Source: JBBQNR01 sp963774075
GTDB lineage: Bacteria > Actinomycetota > Thermoleophilia > Solirubrobacterales > JBBDJG01
Assembly: GCA_963774075.1 (NCBI GenBank)
Contig: CAVZDP010000009.1
Coordinates: 186,001-250,000 of the forward strand
Direction: 5' to 3'
DNA: 64,000 nucleotides
Below are positions 17,745-25,896 of this stretch, one piece after another. Positions within the stretch are counted from its first letter, which is position 1. Each line of letters starts with the position of its first letter. The position numbers and the translations under genes were made by a program. Below the pieces are notes generated by a model that ran no database searches, was not told where the DNA came from, and saw nothing but the letters and a program-made list of their open reading frames with translations.

Positions 17745-17894
17745 CAGGCCTCCCACAGGCTGTCACGGTTGGTCGCGTGACGAGGAGGGACGTGGAACGG
17801 TTCGACGGGAGGCGCTGGTCTCACGCGGGCCGTCTACGCGGCAAGCGTCTTAGGCGCTCTCCCGGCGGTGGTCGGCTCTATGCGCTGAAGCGGA

Positions 17895-18640
17895 TCAGGC
17901 TTCGCCCAAGCGCTCCTTGCGCTTCTTTGGGACTGCCTCTTTGGCGGCGGCGCGTTCGGCGTCGAGGCGCTTCTTCGCCTCCTTGAGCCACGCTCGGCGC
18001 CCGTTGTGCGTGCTCACGTGCTCAGGCAACTCGTCGCCTCGCTTGGAGCCGTAGATCTCATCCTCTTCGGCATCGATGCGGCCCGCCTCGGCCACTATCT
18101 CCTCGGCGAGCTTCTGGTAGGTGCGGATCGCCGAGTCTGATGCGTCGGCGGCGATCTTTGAGCCATCAACGGCCAGCACGCCTGTGCGCACCAGCCCTGC
18201 CTCGGCGCAGAGCGTGAGCACCTGGCCGAAGATGTCTGAGAGCGCCTGCTCGTGGCGCTGCCGGAAGCGGGAGATCGTGGTGTGATCGGGCACCTGGTTG
18301 GCGCAGATCACACGGAAGGCGACGTCCTCGCGGCAGCGGCGCTCGATTTCGCGCGATGAGCGCTCCCTGACGCAGTAGGAGTAGGTGAGAAGCGTCAGCA
18401 TCATCTTCGGGTCGTGTGCGGCAGCGCCGTGGCCGTCCGCTCGATATGAGGCGTAGAAGGCGTCGAGGTCGAGCTCCTCGATCGATTGGATCACGAACCA
18501 GGCGAGGTGGTCTTCTTCAAGCCAGTCGTGAAGGTCCGGCGGCAGGAGAAGTGGTTGGTTTCGGTCGCATGTCAGGAAGTTTGGGCCATTGCTCGATGGT
18601 CCAAAACGGATCGGACGGCAGGGGTTTTTGCAACAGCCTC
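17895..18640 (-). mobile_element. Truncated IS1182-family element
   Basis: The minus strand encodes the N-terminal half of an IS1182-type transposase. TCDRNQPLLLPPDLHDWL can be read from about 18572, then HLAWFVIQSIEELDLDAFY, the dimer/DNA-binding region, and the first catalytic Asp in GVLAVDGSKIAADAS. It ends at 17895 after about 230 codons, whereas family members are about 450-500 residues, so the later catalytic D and E are missing. No ATG/GTG start is in frame. Bases 18623-18640 read GAGGCTGTTGCAAAAACC on the minus strand, resembling an IS1182-type terminal repeat; no matching end is seen near 17.9 kb. It interrupts the tail of the integrase remnant at 18665-19010. A second family copy is at 36223-37387. 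Confidence 0.8.
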
Positions 18641-18664
18641 GCGTGAACTCGGCAGTGCGCAGAA

Positions 18665-19010
18665 CTCAGGACATCAGATCGACGTGCTGCCCTGATTCGG
18701 TCCTCCGCGGACGTGCGATCGGCCGGGTCGAACTCCTCGAAGACGTGCGCGTAGGTGCGCAAGCACTCGGCGGGTGAGTGGCCGGCCTTGCGGGCCACCT
18801 CGACGACCGAGAGCCCCGCCTGGATCAGGAGCGACACGACTGGCGGAGGTCATACGGCCTGGGTGACTTGAGCCCCGCGGCGCCAGCGCAGGCACGAACT
18901 TCCGCTTTCGCCAGTTTGTAGTCGTCGTCGCGCCGGCGCCTCCGTCGGCGCGCGGGAGAACGTTCGCGTCCGCTGGCGGTCGCCACAGGCCTGGAACCTT
19001 CCAGCTCCAC
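18665..19010 (-). pseudogene. C-terminal remnant of a tyrosine integrase
   Basis: Two overlapping frames give LKSPRPYDLRQS (HxxR-box region with His replaced by Gln and a frame slip near 18840), then LLIQAGLSVVEVARKAGHSP and LRTYAHVFEEFDPADRTSAE. This matches the end of the integrase at 39121-40366 (RPYDLRHSFCSLLIHEGATV, TLNTYGHVFDELQGAERLSAE). The N-terminal and central parts are absent. The IS1182-like end follows the last residues. It is a relic of an older integrated element. Confidence 0.75.
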
Positions 19011-19038
19011 ATTCGGTTACTTGGGCGCCCCACCCCTC

Positions 19039-20346
19039 CTAACGCAAGCTCTCGAGCGCCCTCCGCGCGCGTGGTCCATAGAGCGGCGAGAAACGGGGGT
19101 TGTTGCCAAGCGAGCGGGCGAGATAGCGGCGAGCGAGATCGCGACGGCCGGTCGCTCGAGCGCTCATGCCCGCGTGAAACAGGAAGACCGGATCTCGTGA
19201 GCCCAGCCGGAGCGCTCGCCGCGCCCAGCGGAGACCCTGGTCGGGCCGGCCGGCCTGTGTCAGGGCCCACCCGAGAGCATCCGCGGACCGCACGCTGGGC
19301 GCGAGCGCCCAGGCGCGGCGGCCGAGGCCGACCGCTCGATCGGGGTCGCCGTGGCTTGCCTCGAAGAGGGCGACCTCGGTGCTCGTATTCTCACCGTTGC
19401 GGCGGGCGCTGACTTCCTGGGCGGCAGCCCGCGAGAAGTGCCTGCGGGCGGCGACGCGCTGCCCCGCCGCGAGCTCAGCCTCGCCCAGAGCGATGAGAAA
19501 CTCGGGCACGGGGGCGCGAGCGACCGTCAGGCGGTAGCGGCGGATCGCCGCGTCGAGCTGTCCGCGGGCGGCGGCGACGTTCGCGAGTCCGGCGCTCGCG
19601 GGGGCGTACGCTGGATAGCGCGCGATCGCCTGCCGGTAAGCGCGCTCCGCCTTTCGGGTTCGGCCGAGCTGAAACTCGAGGTTGCCGAGCAGCGTCAGCA
19701 CATACGCAGCGTTCTCCGGTGTCTCCCCACCGGCTGACACGGCGAGCGTCATCGCCTCGTGGGCGCCGCGCAGATCACCGTGCAGCTCTCTGAAGTAGGA
19801 GACGCGGGAGTAGGAGGCGAGGTTCGGCTTCAGGTCGATCATGCGCTGAAGCGCGCGAGCGGCGGCACCGTAGCGGCCGAGCTCGACGTTGGCGTCGACG
19901 ATCACGCCGTAGATGCGTGCTACGCCGGGAGCGGCCTTGCGCGCCCTCAGGCCATAACGGAGCGCCTTGTCGAAGTGATGGCGCCCGAGCGCGAGCGCTC
20001 CGAGGCCGGCGAGCGCTCCGGCGTCGCCTGGCCGCAGCTCGAGGGCACGCCGGAAGGCAGCCTCGATCCGGGGGAAGTAGCTCGTGTCGGCTTCCTCTCG
20101 CACTTTCTGGAGGTACACGTTTCCGAGCTGCGAATACGCGTCCGCATTGCTCGGGTCCGCGGCGATCACCGCGCTGAGCGAGCGGATCAGGCCATCGGTC
20201 GAGCGCGGGGGCGCCGCCGATCCCGAGCCATCGCCCGCCTGCGGTGGAGACGACGAGCCGTTCAGGACCGCGATCACCGCCAGCGTGACAGCAAACGCCA
20301 GCAGCGGCGCGAGCAGCTTGATCAGAAGCGGTCTGTTGAGGGCCAT
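19039..20346 (-). CDS. Membrane-anchored TPR protein
   Basis: The protein has 435 residues: an N-terminal signal anchor (LLIKLLAPLLAFAVTLAVIAVL), a Ser/Pro/Gly-rich linker, then about nine tetratricopeptide-like repeats, for example ADAYSQLGNVYLQKV, AAFRRALELRPGDAGALAGL, AERAYRQAIARYPAYAPASA and HAGMSARATGRRDLARRYLA. TPR arrays mediate protein-protein contacts; here outside the membrane. It lies 100 bp downstream of the DUF4331 gene on the same strand with a hairpin between them, so it is probably the second gene of that operon with reduced read-through. The partner is not known. Confidence 0.85.
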   Translation of the reverse strand: MALNRPLLIKLLAPLLAFAVTLAVIAVLNGSSSPPQAGDGSGSAAPPRSTDGLIRSLSAVIAADPSNADAYSQLGNVYLQKVREEADTSYFPRIEAAFRRALELRPGDAGALAGLGALALGRHHFDKALRYGLRARKAAPGVARIYGVIVDANVELGRYGAAARALQRMIDLKPNLASYSRVSYFRELHGDLRGAHEAMTLAVSAGGETPENAAYVLTLLGNLEFQLGRTRKAERAYRQAIARYPAYAPASAGLANVAAARGQLDAAIRRYRLTVARAPVPEFLIALGEAELAAGQRVAARRHFSRAAAQEVSARRNGENTSTEVALFEASHGDPDRAVGLGRRAWALAPSVRSADALGWALTQAGRPDQGLRWARRALRLGSRDPVFLFHAGMSARATGRRDLARRYLARSLGNNPRFSPLYGPRARRALESLR

Positions 20347-20406
20347 GTCCGAAAGCTTTCCGAAGTCGCTGAGCGGGTGGTTTCTGGTGAGCGACGTGGC
20401 GACCGA

Positions 20407-20431
20407 ACGGGGCCCTCGACGAGGGCCCCGT
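20407..20431 (-). terminator. Hairpin between DUF4331 and TPR genes
   Basis: ACGGGGCCCTC (20407-20417) pairs fully with GAGGGCCCCGT (20421-20431) with a 3-nt loop. Located 16 bp after the DUF4331 stop and without a clear T-run, it may be a partial terminator or RNA stabiliser that lowers TPR expression. Confidence 0.55.
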
Positions 20432-20446
20432 CGCGGTCAGTTGTGC

Positions 20447-22003
20447 CTACGGAGCCGGCGGGACGTTCTCCCGCTTCAGCTTCGCGTCGAATCCCGACGT
20501 CGGCGATGCAACGTAGGGGAACTCGTTCGAGAACGGCTTGTCGTTGGTGTCGACACCGTCCCCGAGCGGGGTCGTGTTGGGCGGGTTGAGCAGCACGCCT
20601 GCTACTACGCGCAGCTCGATGTCCACCACGTCGTCCGCCAACCGGCGGCCGTTCGGGAAGCCCGCCACGTCCCCGGCGATCACGCCCAAGCGATTCGGCG
20701 TGGCACTTGGAGGAGTGGTGAGGTTGATCTTGAGTGTGTCGACCGGCTTCCCACTCTGACGGTTCAGGTCCGGGAGGCCTTGGAGCAGAGCCAGCACGAT
20801 GTCCGTGCGACCCGTCTCCTTGACGCCCAGGTTGAACAGGGCGTTCAACAGCTTCGCCAGCTCCGGCTCCACGACGAACTGTCCGAAGTTCGCCGCGTCG
20901 TCAGCGGGCTTGGTGCGGTTGAACCTGTCCTTCTGGCCGATCGGGATCACAACCTCGTTGACGAGGGGGTTGCCGAGGCGCGACACCTGCACGTAGTCGC
21001 CCTTGCCTTCCTCGTTCGCGTTGTCAGTGACCTGGAGCTTGCGACGCTCGGTCGAGGCCCAGATACCGACGACGTTCTTGGAGGCGTTGGAGCCACTGGC
21101 CTTTGCGTCGTCCGCATCGCGATCGTCATCATCGTCGTCGTCCCTGGGACGGTCGGCCTTCTCACCGTTCTTCGTGACCGCCTGTTCGGGGACCTGAAGC
21201 ACGATCGAGTGGACCGAGTAACCGGCGAGGTCGTCCTTGCCGCCGCCCTTGTTTCCCGGCAGTGTTCCGCGGCCATCCAGGTTGATGCCGTCGAACGTCG
21301 CGCCCAGGTCGACGAAGAACGGATCGTCACGCTGACCGACGAACACGCGTCCGCCCCCCGGCAGGTCCCTGATCGCCTGCCGCGCGAGAGCGTCATAGTC
21401 GGGCATCGTCTTCGGGCCGACGTTGTTCGGAGCCACCGGATAGTCGTTGGCGATTCGCACCTCGCGCGTGTTGCTTCGCTTCGCACGACGGTGCTTGCCG
21501 CGGCGGTTCTTCTTCCGGTTGCCACGGTGCCTTGTGCTCTTCTTCGAGCTCGAGTGGGCCTTGGCTTCACCCACCCGGTAGATGTCGTAGGACTGCTTGA
21601 CGAACAACTGTGGGTCGTCGAGCGACGTCACCTGAGGTGCCGCATAGAGGAACGAGTTCGGGTTCTCGTAGGTGGTCTTGAACTTGAACCGGTAGCGCAC
21701 GTCCGCCTTGCCGTCACCGTCGTTATCGACGTTGATGTAGTAGCGGGCACGATCGTCGAACCGGTAGAAGTTCGGACCGCCGGCGGGATCCTCGAACGGG
21801 ATCCAGTTGGACACGACGGTCAACTGGTCCTCTTCGTTCCGCGCAGTCGCGGGGTCGTTCTTGGCCGTGAAGGCGTATACGTCCGTGTCGTCGGCGGTGG
21901 GGTCGATCGCGGTGAGCGGTGCCTCTCTGTGGCTCGAGCCGATGCTGAGCGGAACCGCGACCGCGATCGCCGCCAGCGCGGCGACGAGCGTGAGTTTCTT
22001 CAT
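20447..22003 (-). CDS. Secreted DUF4331 protein
   Basis: ATG 22003 has AGGAGG 4 nt upstream and opens a signal peptide (MKKLTLVAALAAIAVAVPLS). The mature protein starts SSHREAPLTAIDPTADDTDV, the hallmark opening of DUF4331, followed by YAF and NWIPFEDPAGGPNFYRFDDR; the end DVVDIELRVVAGVL is also typical. The 518-residue length is usual for the family, except for a basic insert KKSTRHRGNRKKNRRGKHRR near residues 150-175. DUF4331 proteins are exported and uncharacterised. The promoter at 22108-22148 carries the TetR-type palindrome also found before the SRPBCC and STAS genes, linking this operon to that regulon. Confidence 0.9.
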   Translation of the reverse strand: MKKLTLVAALAAIAVAVPLSIGSSHREAPLTAIDPTADDTDVYAFTAKNDPATARNEEDQLTVVSNWIPFEDPAGGPNFYRFDDRARYYINVDNDGDGKADVRYRFKFKTTYENPNSFLYAAPQVTSLDDPQLFVKQSYDIYRVGEAKAHSSSKKSTRHRGNRKKNRRGKHRRAKRSNTREVRIANDYPVAPNNVGPKTMPDYDALARQAIRDLPGGGRVFVGQRDDPFFVDLGATFDGINLDGRGTLPGNKGGGKDDLAGYSVHSIVLQVPEQAVTKNGEKADRPRDDDDDDDRDADDAKASGSNASKNVVGIWASTERRKLQVTDNANEEGKGDYVQVSRLGNPLVNEVVIPIGQKDRFNRTKPADDAANFGQFVVEPELAKLLNALFNLGVKETGRTDIVLALLQGLPDLNRQSGKPVDTLKINLTTPPSATPNRLGVIAGDVAGFPNGRRLADDVVDIELRVVAGVLLNPPNTTPLGDGVDTNDKPFSNEFPYVASPTSGFDAKLKRENVPPAP

Positions 22004-22107
22004 AAGACCTCCTTGATTAGGAATCCACATTGCACTAACGGCGCCCCTCTCTCTCGCCGACATGTCCACCCTTTACGTCCAACCGAACTTCTCCTGGACC
22101 CGGAATA

Positions 22108-22148
22108 GACAGAACCGTCTTTCTAGCAAAGACAGACCTGTCTGTCAA
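22108..22148 (-). promoter_or_regulatory. TetR-type regulated promoter for DUF4331 operon (site 1)
   Basis: On the minus strand TTGACA (22143-22148) and TAGAAA (22120-22125) are separated by 17 bp. The spacer contains the perfect 7+2+7 palindrome GACAGAC-CT-GTCTGTC (22131-22146). A second partial dyad AGAAAGACGGTTCT follows over the start region. Two other sites (25177 and 31239) share this architecture almost base for base. Confidence 0.85.
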
Positions 22149-22439
22149 AGTGCATGTCGTACCCGAAGAGAATGTCGCGTCGCGGTGGGCGCGGCGACGC
22201 CGCGCCGGTCTTGGTTGGCCAGACAATGGGGGAGACTGGCAAGCCACATCCAGGGTGGCAAGGCCAAGAGGCTCGTCGCCTACTGGGACCGCGAGCGCGC
22301 GCTCTCCGAGCTGGGATTCGCCCCGGAGGCAGACTCACCGCGCTCGTAGTTCGAGGTGCCGCTTCGCGCGAAACGGGCAGGGCGATGAGTGGGCGTCCGC
22401 GCACAAGAAGGAGGGCGCTCCCGCTCGTCTCCGTCTGTA

Positions 22440-22461
22440 AGCACCTCCCCGAAGAGGTGCT
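22440..22461 (+). promoter_or_regulatory. Leader hairpin before carbonic anhydrase
   Basis: AGCACCTC (22440-22447) pairs with GAGGTGCT (22454-22461) around CCCGAA. It is 50 bp upstream of the carbonic anhydrase start. It may be a leader element or a terminator for a divergent transcript; no T-run follows. The rest of 22149-22511 contains no gene I can support. Confidence 0.4.
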
Positions 22462-22511
22462 GGTGAGATGATGGAACCGCCAACGAACCTGCGTTCTGAA
22501 TGGAGGTCCCG

Positions 22512-23003
22512 ATGAGCACGACAGACGAGCTCATAGAGAACAGCAAGGCATACGCCGAAGGCTTCGACAAGGAGGATCTGCCGCTCCCGCCGGCGAAGAA
22601 GGTGGCCGTCGTCGCCTGCATGGACGCGCGCCTGATTCCCACCCGCGTGCTCGGCCTCGAAGAGGGCGATGCTCATGTGATCCGAAACGCAGGCGGCGCT
22701 GTGACAGACGACGAGATCCGCTCGCTTGCGATCTCTCAGCACCAATTGGGCACTGAGGAGATCATCCTCATCCACCACACCGACTGCGGCATGCTCACCT
22801 TCACCGACGATGAGTTCCGCTCCCGTCTGCAGGAAGAGACAGGCATCCGGCCGGAATGGGCCGCGGAAGCGTTCAGCGACTTGGATGGGGACGTTCGCCA
22901 GTGCATCGGGCGCATCAAGGCCAGCCCTTTCATCCCACGCAAGAACGTGCGCGGTTTTGTCTACGACGTCGCCACGGGAAAGCTCCGTGAAGTTCAGGCT
23001 TAA
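22512..23003 (+). CDS. Beta-class carbonic anhydrase
   Basis: The protein has 163 residues. Zinc ligands are C36 in CMDAR, H89 and C92 in HHTDC, with the D38/R40 dyad, all hallmarks of beta-carbonic anhydrases that interconvert CO2 and bicarbonate in the cytoplasm. The short length and the NAGGAVTDDEIRSLAISQ helix match the small actinobacterial subclass. ATG 22512 is preceded by TGGAGG 5 nt away and is preferred over the ATG 12 nt earlier. It stands alone; neighbours are on the other strand or distant. Confidence 0.93.
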   Translation: MSTTDELIENSKAYAEGFDKEDLPLPPAKKVAVVACMDARLIPTRVLGLEEGDAHVIRNAGGAVTDDEIRSLAISQHQLGTEEIILIHHTDCGMLTFTDDEFRSRLQEETGIRPEWAAEAFSDLDGDVRQCIGRIKASPFIPRKNVRGFVYDVATGKLREVQA

Positions 23004-23228
23004 CCTGAGCGATCCTCAGTAATACGCAGCCAGTACCGCCTTTCCGCTTGGCGCGATAGGAGCGTTCCGTGTCTGACTCTTCAGGGCTCAAGCTTGTGGG
23101 AGAGATCGGTCAGTCGGTTCGGCGCCGTCCGCGGCAACCCGGATTAGATCCTCGACCGACAGCCGCCGAAGCCGTGTCGATATAGGCCGGGCTCAAGCGC
23201 GAGTATGAGCCTTTAACGCCAAGCCAAC

Positions 23229-23262
23229 GCAGGGCTCTATAGACAGGAAGTCTCTGTCTCTA
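23229..23262 (+). promoter_or_regulatory. Possible decayed copy of the TetR-type promoter
   Basis: The stretch ATAGACAGGAAGTCTCTGTC followed by TCTAGC resembles the TTGACAGAC-NN-GTCTGTC ... TAGAAA promoter at 25177 but has several mismatches and no intact gene after it. The surrounding interval 23004-23354 shows no credible gene. Confidence 0.25.
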
Positions 23263-23354
23263 GCACCCTGGAGGGGACTGGTTAGGACAATCGATGCGGC
23301 CCATATACGGCCCACGAAACGCCGGTGCTGATGACCCGCGATGCCGAAAGCGGG

Positions 23355-23440
23355 GCCCGCTCGGGATATGAAGCGTTTAACCGAAGCGGGCTCGCGCCCT
23401 GGCTCGATTGGCATCCCGATGTGGAGTACATCAACTCAGG
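23355..23440 (+). pseudogene. N-terminal fragment of a SnoaL-like gene
   Basis: The frame reads ARSGYEAFNRSGLAPWLDW followed by HPDVEYINSGKTPTTAFTG, which resembles residues 10-45 of the M-S-x-E-N-V-E SnoaL proteins (RRGYELFNARDLTAFFDVFD; EPDVEF). There is no recognisable start, and the frame then runs antisense into the catalase-like gene. It looks like a truncated copy left by rearrangement. Confidence 0.5.
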
Positions 23441-24281
23441 AAAGACTCCGACCACGGCGTTCACCGGAGCGCTTCTCGACGATGGTGAGCGCTTCGGCTT
23501 GCCGATCTGCAGCCTCCTGCAACGTCGCTCCGTGCCTGCGCGAGCGGCGCCATGCCGCCTGGGACAGCTTGTAGGCACGGTCGCGTGCGCCGTTGAGCCA
23601 CCCGGCCGGTTCCATGCCGCCGCCTGTGTTCCAGGGGTTGAAGCGCAGCGCGTCCAGCTCGGCCGGGAGCCGCGCGCCGATCTTGAGCTTTGCGACCGGT
23701 CGGAACCGGCCTCGGATTGCCGCGACAGCGAGCTGGAAAGCGAGCCGGCCGCTCAATGCAGCGGCGTCGAGGCGTTCGAACTCGGTCTCACCGGCAGGGC
23801 GCGGCGAGTGGCGATCGGGCAGCGCTCCGACGAGAAAGAGATCGCGTCCGGCGCGGTACGGAAGCGACGACGTATAGGGCCGCTGCTGTACGTCGGTCGC
23901 GGGAAGAAAGATGTGGTGCAGGATCGGGTAGTCGGCCGAAGTGACGAGCAAGAAGTCCTGATGCCGGCCTTTGCCGTAGACGTCGAGCACTCGTATCGAC
24001 ATCCCGAGCAGGTCGGGGATCGGGCGCGGCACGCCGACTGACCGCGAGAACCGCACGATCGCGCGGTGCTCGGCCGGCTCCGCTAGCAACCTCGACGTGC
24101 GAGGAGCAGTCGCCGCACCGGCGACAACGAGTCGAGCATCGTAGACGACACCGTCCGGGTGGACCGCTTTCCCGCGCCGAAGTCCGGCAACGGTCGCCAG
24201 CACCCCTCCGAGGGCAAGACCCGCGACCTCTTCGAGCGAGCGCTCGCGCCGATTCTGGTTTCGAGGGTTCACAGACTGCAA
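23436..24281 (-). CDS. Catalase-like superfamily protein of unknown activity
   Basis: This 281-residue protein has the pattern KAVHPDGVVYDARLVV, then EHRAIVRFSRSVGVPRPIPD, LLGMSIRVLDVYGKGRHQDF and TDVQQRPYTSSLPYRAG. This is the layout of short catalase-related proteins (heme-catalase-fold beta-barrel) that lack the long catalase arms. I cannot confirm heme ligands, so catalytic activity is uncertain. A TTG at 24281 or a GTG at 24272 could start it. The fragment upstream (24272-24487) ends within the first codons, so the genes may once have been coupled. Confidence 0.6.
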   Translation of the reverse strand: MQSVNPRNQNRRERSLEEVAGLALGGVLATVAGLRRGKAVHPDGVVYDARLVVAGAATAPRTSRLLAEPAEHRAIVRFSRSVGVPRPIPDLLGMSIRVLDVYGKGRHQDFLLVTSADYPILHHIFLPATDVQQRPYTSSLPYRAGRDLFLVGALPDRHSPRPAGETEFERLDAAALSGRLAFQLAVAAIRGRFRPVAKLKIGARLPAELDALRFNPWNTGGGMEPAGWLNGARDRAYKLSQAAWRRSRRHGATLQEAADRQAEALTIVEKRSGERRGRSLS

Positions 24282-24487
24282 TTACCCGGTTGGAGCGGAG
24301 TAATTCCGACGACCTTGCCTTCGACGTGAAAGCGAGCGAAGTGATGGCTGGGCTTGGGATGTGGTCCGATGATGTCCGCCAGCGCCGGGTCCCGCTCGGA
24401 TTCGTCCTTGACGAAGGCGGCGAAGTCCTCGGTGTGCTGCTTCGTCCCCGCTCGCTCGCCTCGTGCTCCTTGTGGTGGGTTCCTTTA
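24272..24487 (-). pseudogene. Unidentified coding remnant
   Basis: A frame without a start codon reads TKQHTEDFAAFVKDESERD, then PALADIIGPHPKPSHHFARF and HVEGKVVGITPLQPG, with good coding character. It is preceded immediately by an in-frame TAA and ends in the start of the catalase-like gene. I do not recognise the family. It is most likely the 3' piece of a lost gene. Confidence 0.35.
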
Positions 24488-24563
24488 CGGGCGTTCACCC
24501 CGGTGACAGCTCGGCGCCGGAGTAGGCGCGCCTCCGTCTCTAGCGCTACTACTCCGTGCGGCA

Positions 24564-25157
24564 TTACTGCCTGCGATGCTCGTCGATCAAGCGGCGCGCC
24601 ATCGATTTGGCTCGCTGCGCCGCTTCGGAGTCGCCCTCGGCGGCTGAGACGATCGAGCCTTTCATCAGGATGTGCCAGGAGCGGGCGAACGAATCTGGAT
24701 CTCGCAGGCCTGCCTCTTCGGCCAGGCGCCCCACGATCGAGCGTATGTTCTCGAGGTGCTGGATGCTCGCCCTACCAGCCTGGTGTTCGGGACCCATCTC
24801 CAGCAGGACATTGATGAACGAGCACGCCTCGAAGTCGTCCCGGCGAAACCAGCCGTCGAAGGCGTCGAAGATCGCAAGCAGCTGCTCCTCCGGGGTGGAA
24901 CCACCTCGTCTGGCCTCTGCTTCGACCCAGTCGAGGGTCCACAGCCGCTCGCGCCGCTCCAGGAAGGCGAGCACCAGCTCGTCTTTTGAAGGAAAGTGCC
25001 GATAGAGAGTCGCCTTGGCGACGCCGGCGCGCTCGATCACCTCGTCGACGCCGACACCTCGCACGCCGCGGCGCGAGAAAAGCTCATAGGCGGTGTCAAG
25101 AATCCGCTCGCGAGCCTCAGGTTCGACACGGCCGATGGTTTCAAGGCTTTGTGTCAT
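24564..25157 (-). CDS. TetR-family repressor of the GACAGAC-NN-GTCTGTC regulon (copy 1)
   Basis: The protein has 197 residues. The N-terminal TetR domain (RERILDTAYELFSRRGVRGV, VDEVIERAGVAKATLYRHF) is followed by an all-helical ligand/dimer domain. It starts at 25157, 22 bp from the palindrome 25179-25194 in the divergent SRPBCC promoter. That position strongly suggests it represses both that gene and itself. It is about half identical by eye to the TetR at 30358-30993, and both share DxFARSWHIL/DAFAHSWHIL and AAQRAK motifs, so they may bind the same sites. The ligand is unknown. Confidence 0.9.
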   Translation of the reverse strand: MTQSLETIGRVEPEARERILDTAYELFSRRGVRGVGVDEVIERAGVAKATLYRHFPSKDELVLAFLERRERLWTLDWVEAEARRGGSTPEEQLLAIFDAFDGWFRRDDFEACSFINVLLEMGPEHQAGRASIQHLENIRSIVGRLAEEAGLRDPDSFARSWHILMKGSIVSAAEGDSEAAQRAKSMARRLIDEHRRQ

Positions 25158-25176
25158 GGATACAAGTGTAGTTCAG

Positions 25177-25214
25177 TTGACAGACAAGTCTGTCTCTGAT
25201 AGAAAGACCGTTCT
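25177..25214 (+). promoter_or_regulatory. TetR-type regulated promoter for SRPBCC gene (site 2)
   Basis: TTGACA (25177-25182), a 17-bp spacer and TAGAAA (25200-25205) form a near-ideal housekeeping promoter. The palindrome GACAGAC-AA-GTCTGTC (25179-25194) fills the spacer, so repressor binding would block polymerase. A second dyad AGAAAGACCGTTCT lies at 25201-25214. Confidence 0.88.
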
Positions 25215-25257
25215 GTTCAGGGAAGAACCTCCAACGACAAACCATCGAGGAGGAGCC

Positions 25258-25722
25258 ATGTCGAAAATCGAGGAGTCGATCGAGATCGGGGTGCCAGTCA
25301 GGGCAGCCTACAACCAGTGGACGCAGTTCGAGGAGTTCCCACGATTCATGGAGGGCGTCGATGAAGTTCGTCAACTCGATGACACACACCTCCACTGGAA
25401 GGCCGAGATGTGGGGAAAGGTCAAGGAGTGGGACGCCGAGATCAGCGAGCAGCGCCCGGACGAGCGCGTGGCGTGGACGGCCACCGAGGGCGCGAGGAAC
25501 GCAGGGGTCGTCACGTTCCACAAAATCGACGAGAACAAGAGCCGCGTGATGCTCCAGCTCGACGTCGAGCCCGACGGACCGGCGGAGAGCGTCGGCGACG
25601 CCCTCGGCGTCGTGAAGCGGCGCGTGAAGGGCGATCTCGAGCGCTTCAAGGAGTTCATCGAAGGCCACGGCAGAGAGACCGGTGCGTGGCGGGGCGAGGT
25701 CGACCGAGGCCAGGCCACGTGA
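25258..25722 (+). CDS. SRPBCC-family (polyketide cyclase-like) protein
   Basis: The 154-residue protein begins MSKIEESIEIGVPVRAAYNQ and contains WTQFEEFPRFMEGVDEV, HWKAEMWGKVKEWDAEI and WTATEGARNAGVVTFHKID, the classic START-like fold of the polyketide cyclase/YndB type that binds hydrophobic ligands. GAGGAGGAG lies just before ATG 25258. It is the only gene directly after regulated promoter site 2. The actual ligand is unknown; homologs often occur with stress genes in actinobacteria. Confidence 0.88.
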   Translation: MSKIEESIEIGVPVRAAYNQWTQFEEFPRFMEGVDEVRQLDDTHLHWKAEMWGKVKEWDAEISEQRPDERVAWTATEGARNAGVVTFHKIDENKSRVMLQLDVEPDGPAESVGDALGVVKRRVKGDLERFKEFIEGHGRETGAWRGEVDRGQAT

Positions 25723-25896
25723 GGGAGGAGTCCAGTCCGCCCCGCTTTATGCGCTGATTGTAGGCGCGGCGCCGCTATTCGCGGGCATCGTGGGTTTCTT
25801 TTACGAGGCGGCGTGCGCCCACGTGTCGCAAACAGCCACAGGCACTCCTGGAGAGATGGGGCGGCAATGCCAGCTCAGATGCGAGGGGATGTGCGG

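Noticed and set aside
17777..17894. Plus-strand frame between the XRE gene and the IS1182 remnant
   Set aside because: Arg-rich, runs antisense into the transposase, no homology that I recognise.
20084..22108. 674-codon plus-strand reading frame opposite DUF4331 and TPR genes
   Set aside because: The minus strand carries a signal peptide, ribosome site and recognised family; the plus frame has none.
23325..24041. Plus-strand 238-codon frame
   Set aside because: Beyond the first 40 residues (the SnoaL fragment) it is the complement of the catalase-like gene.
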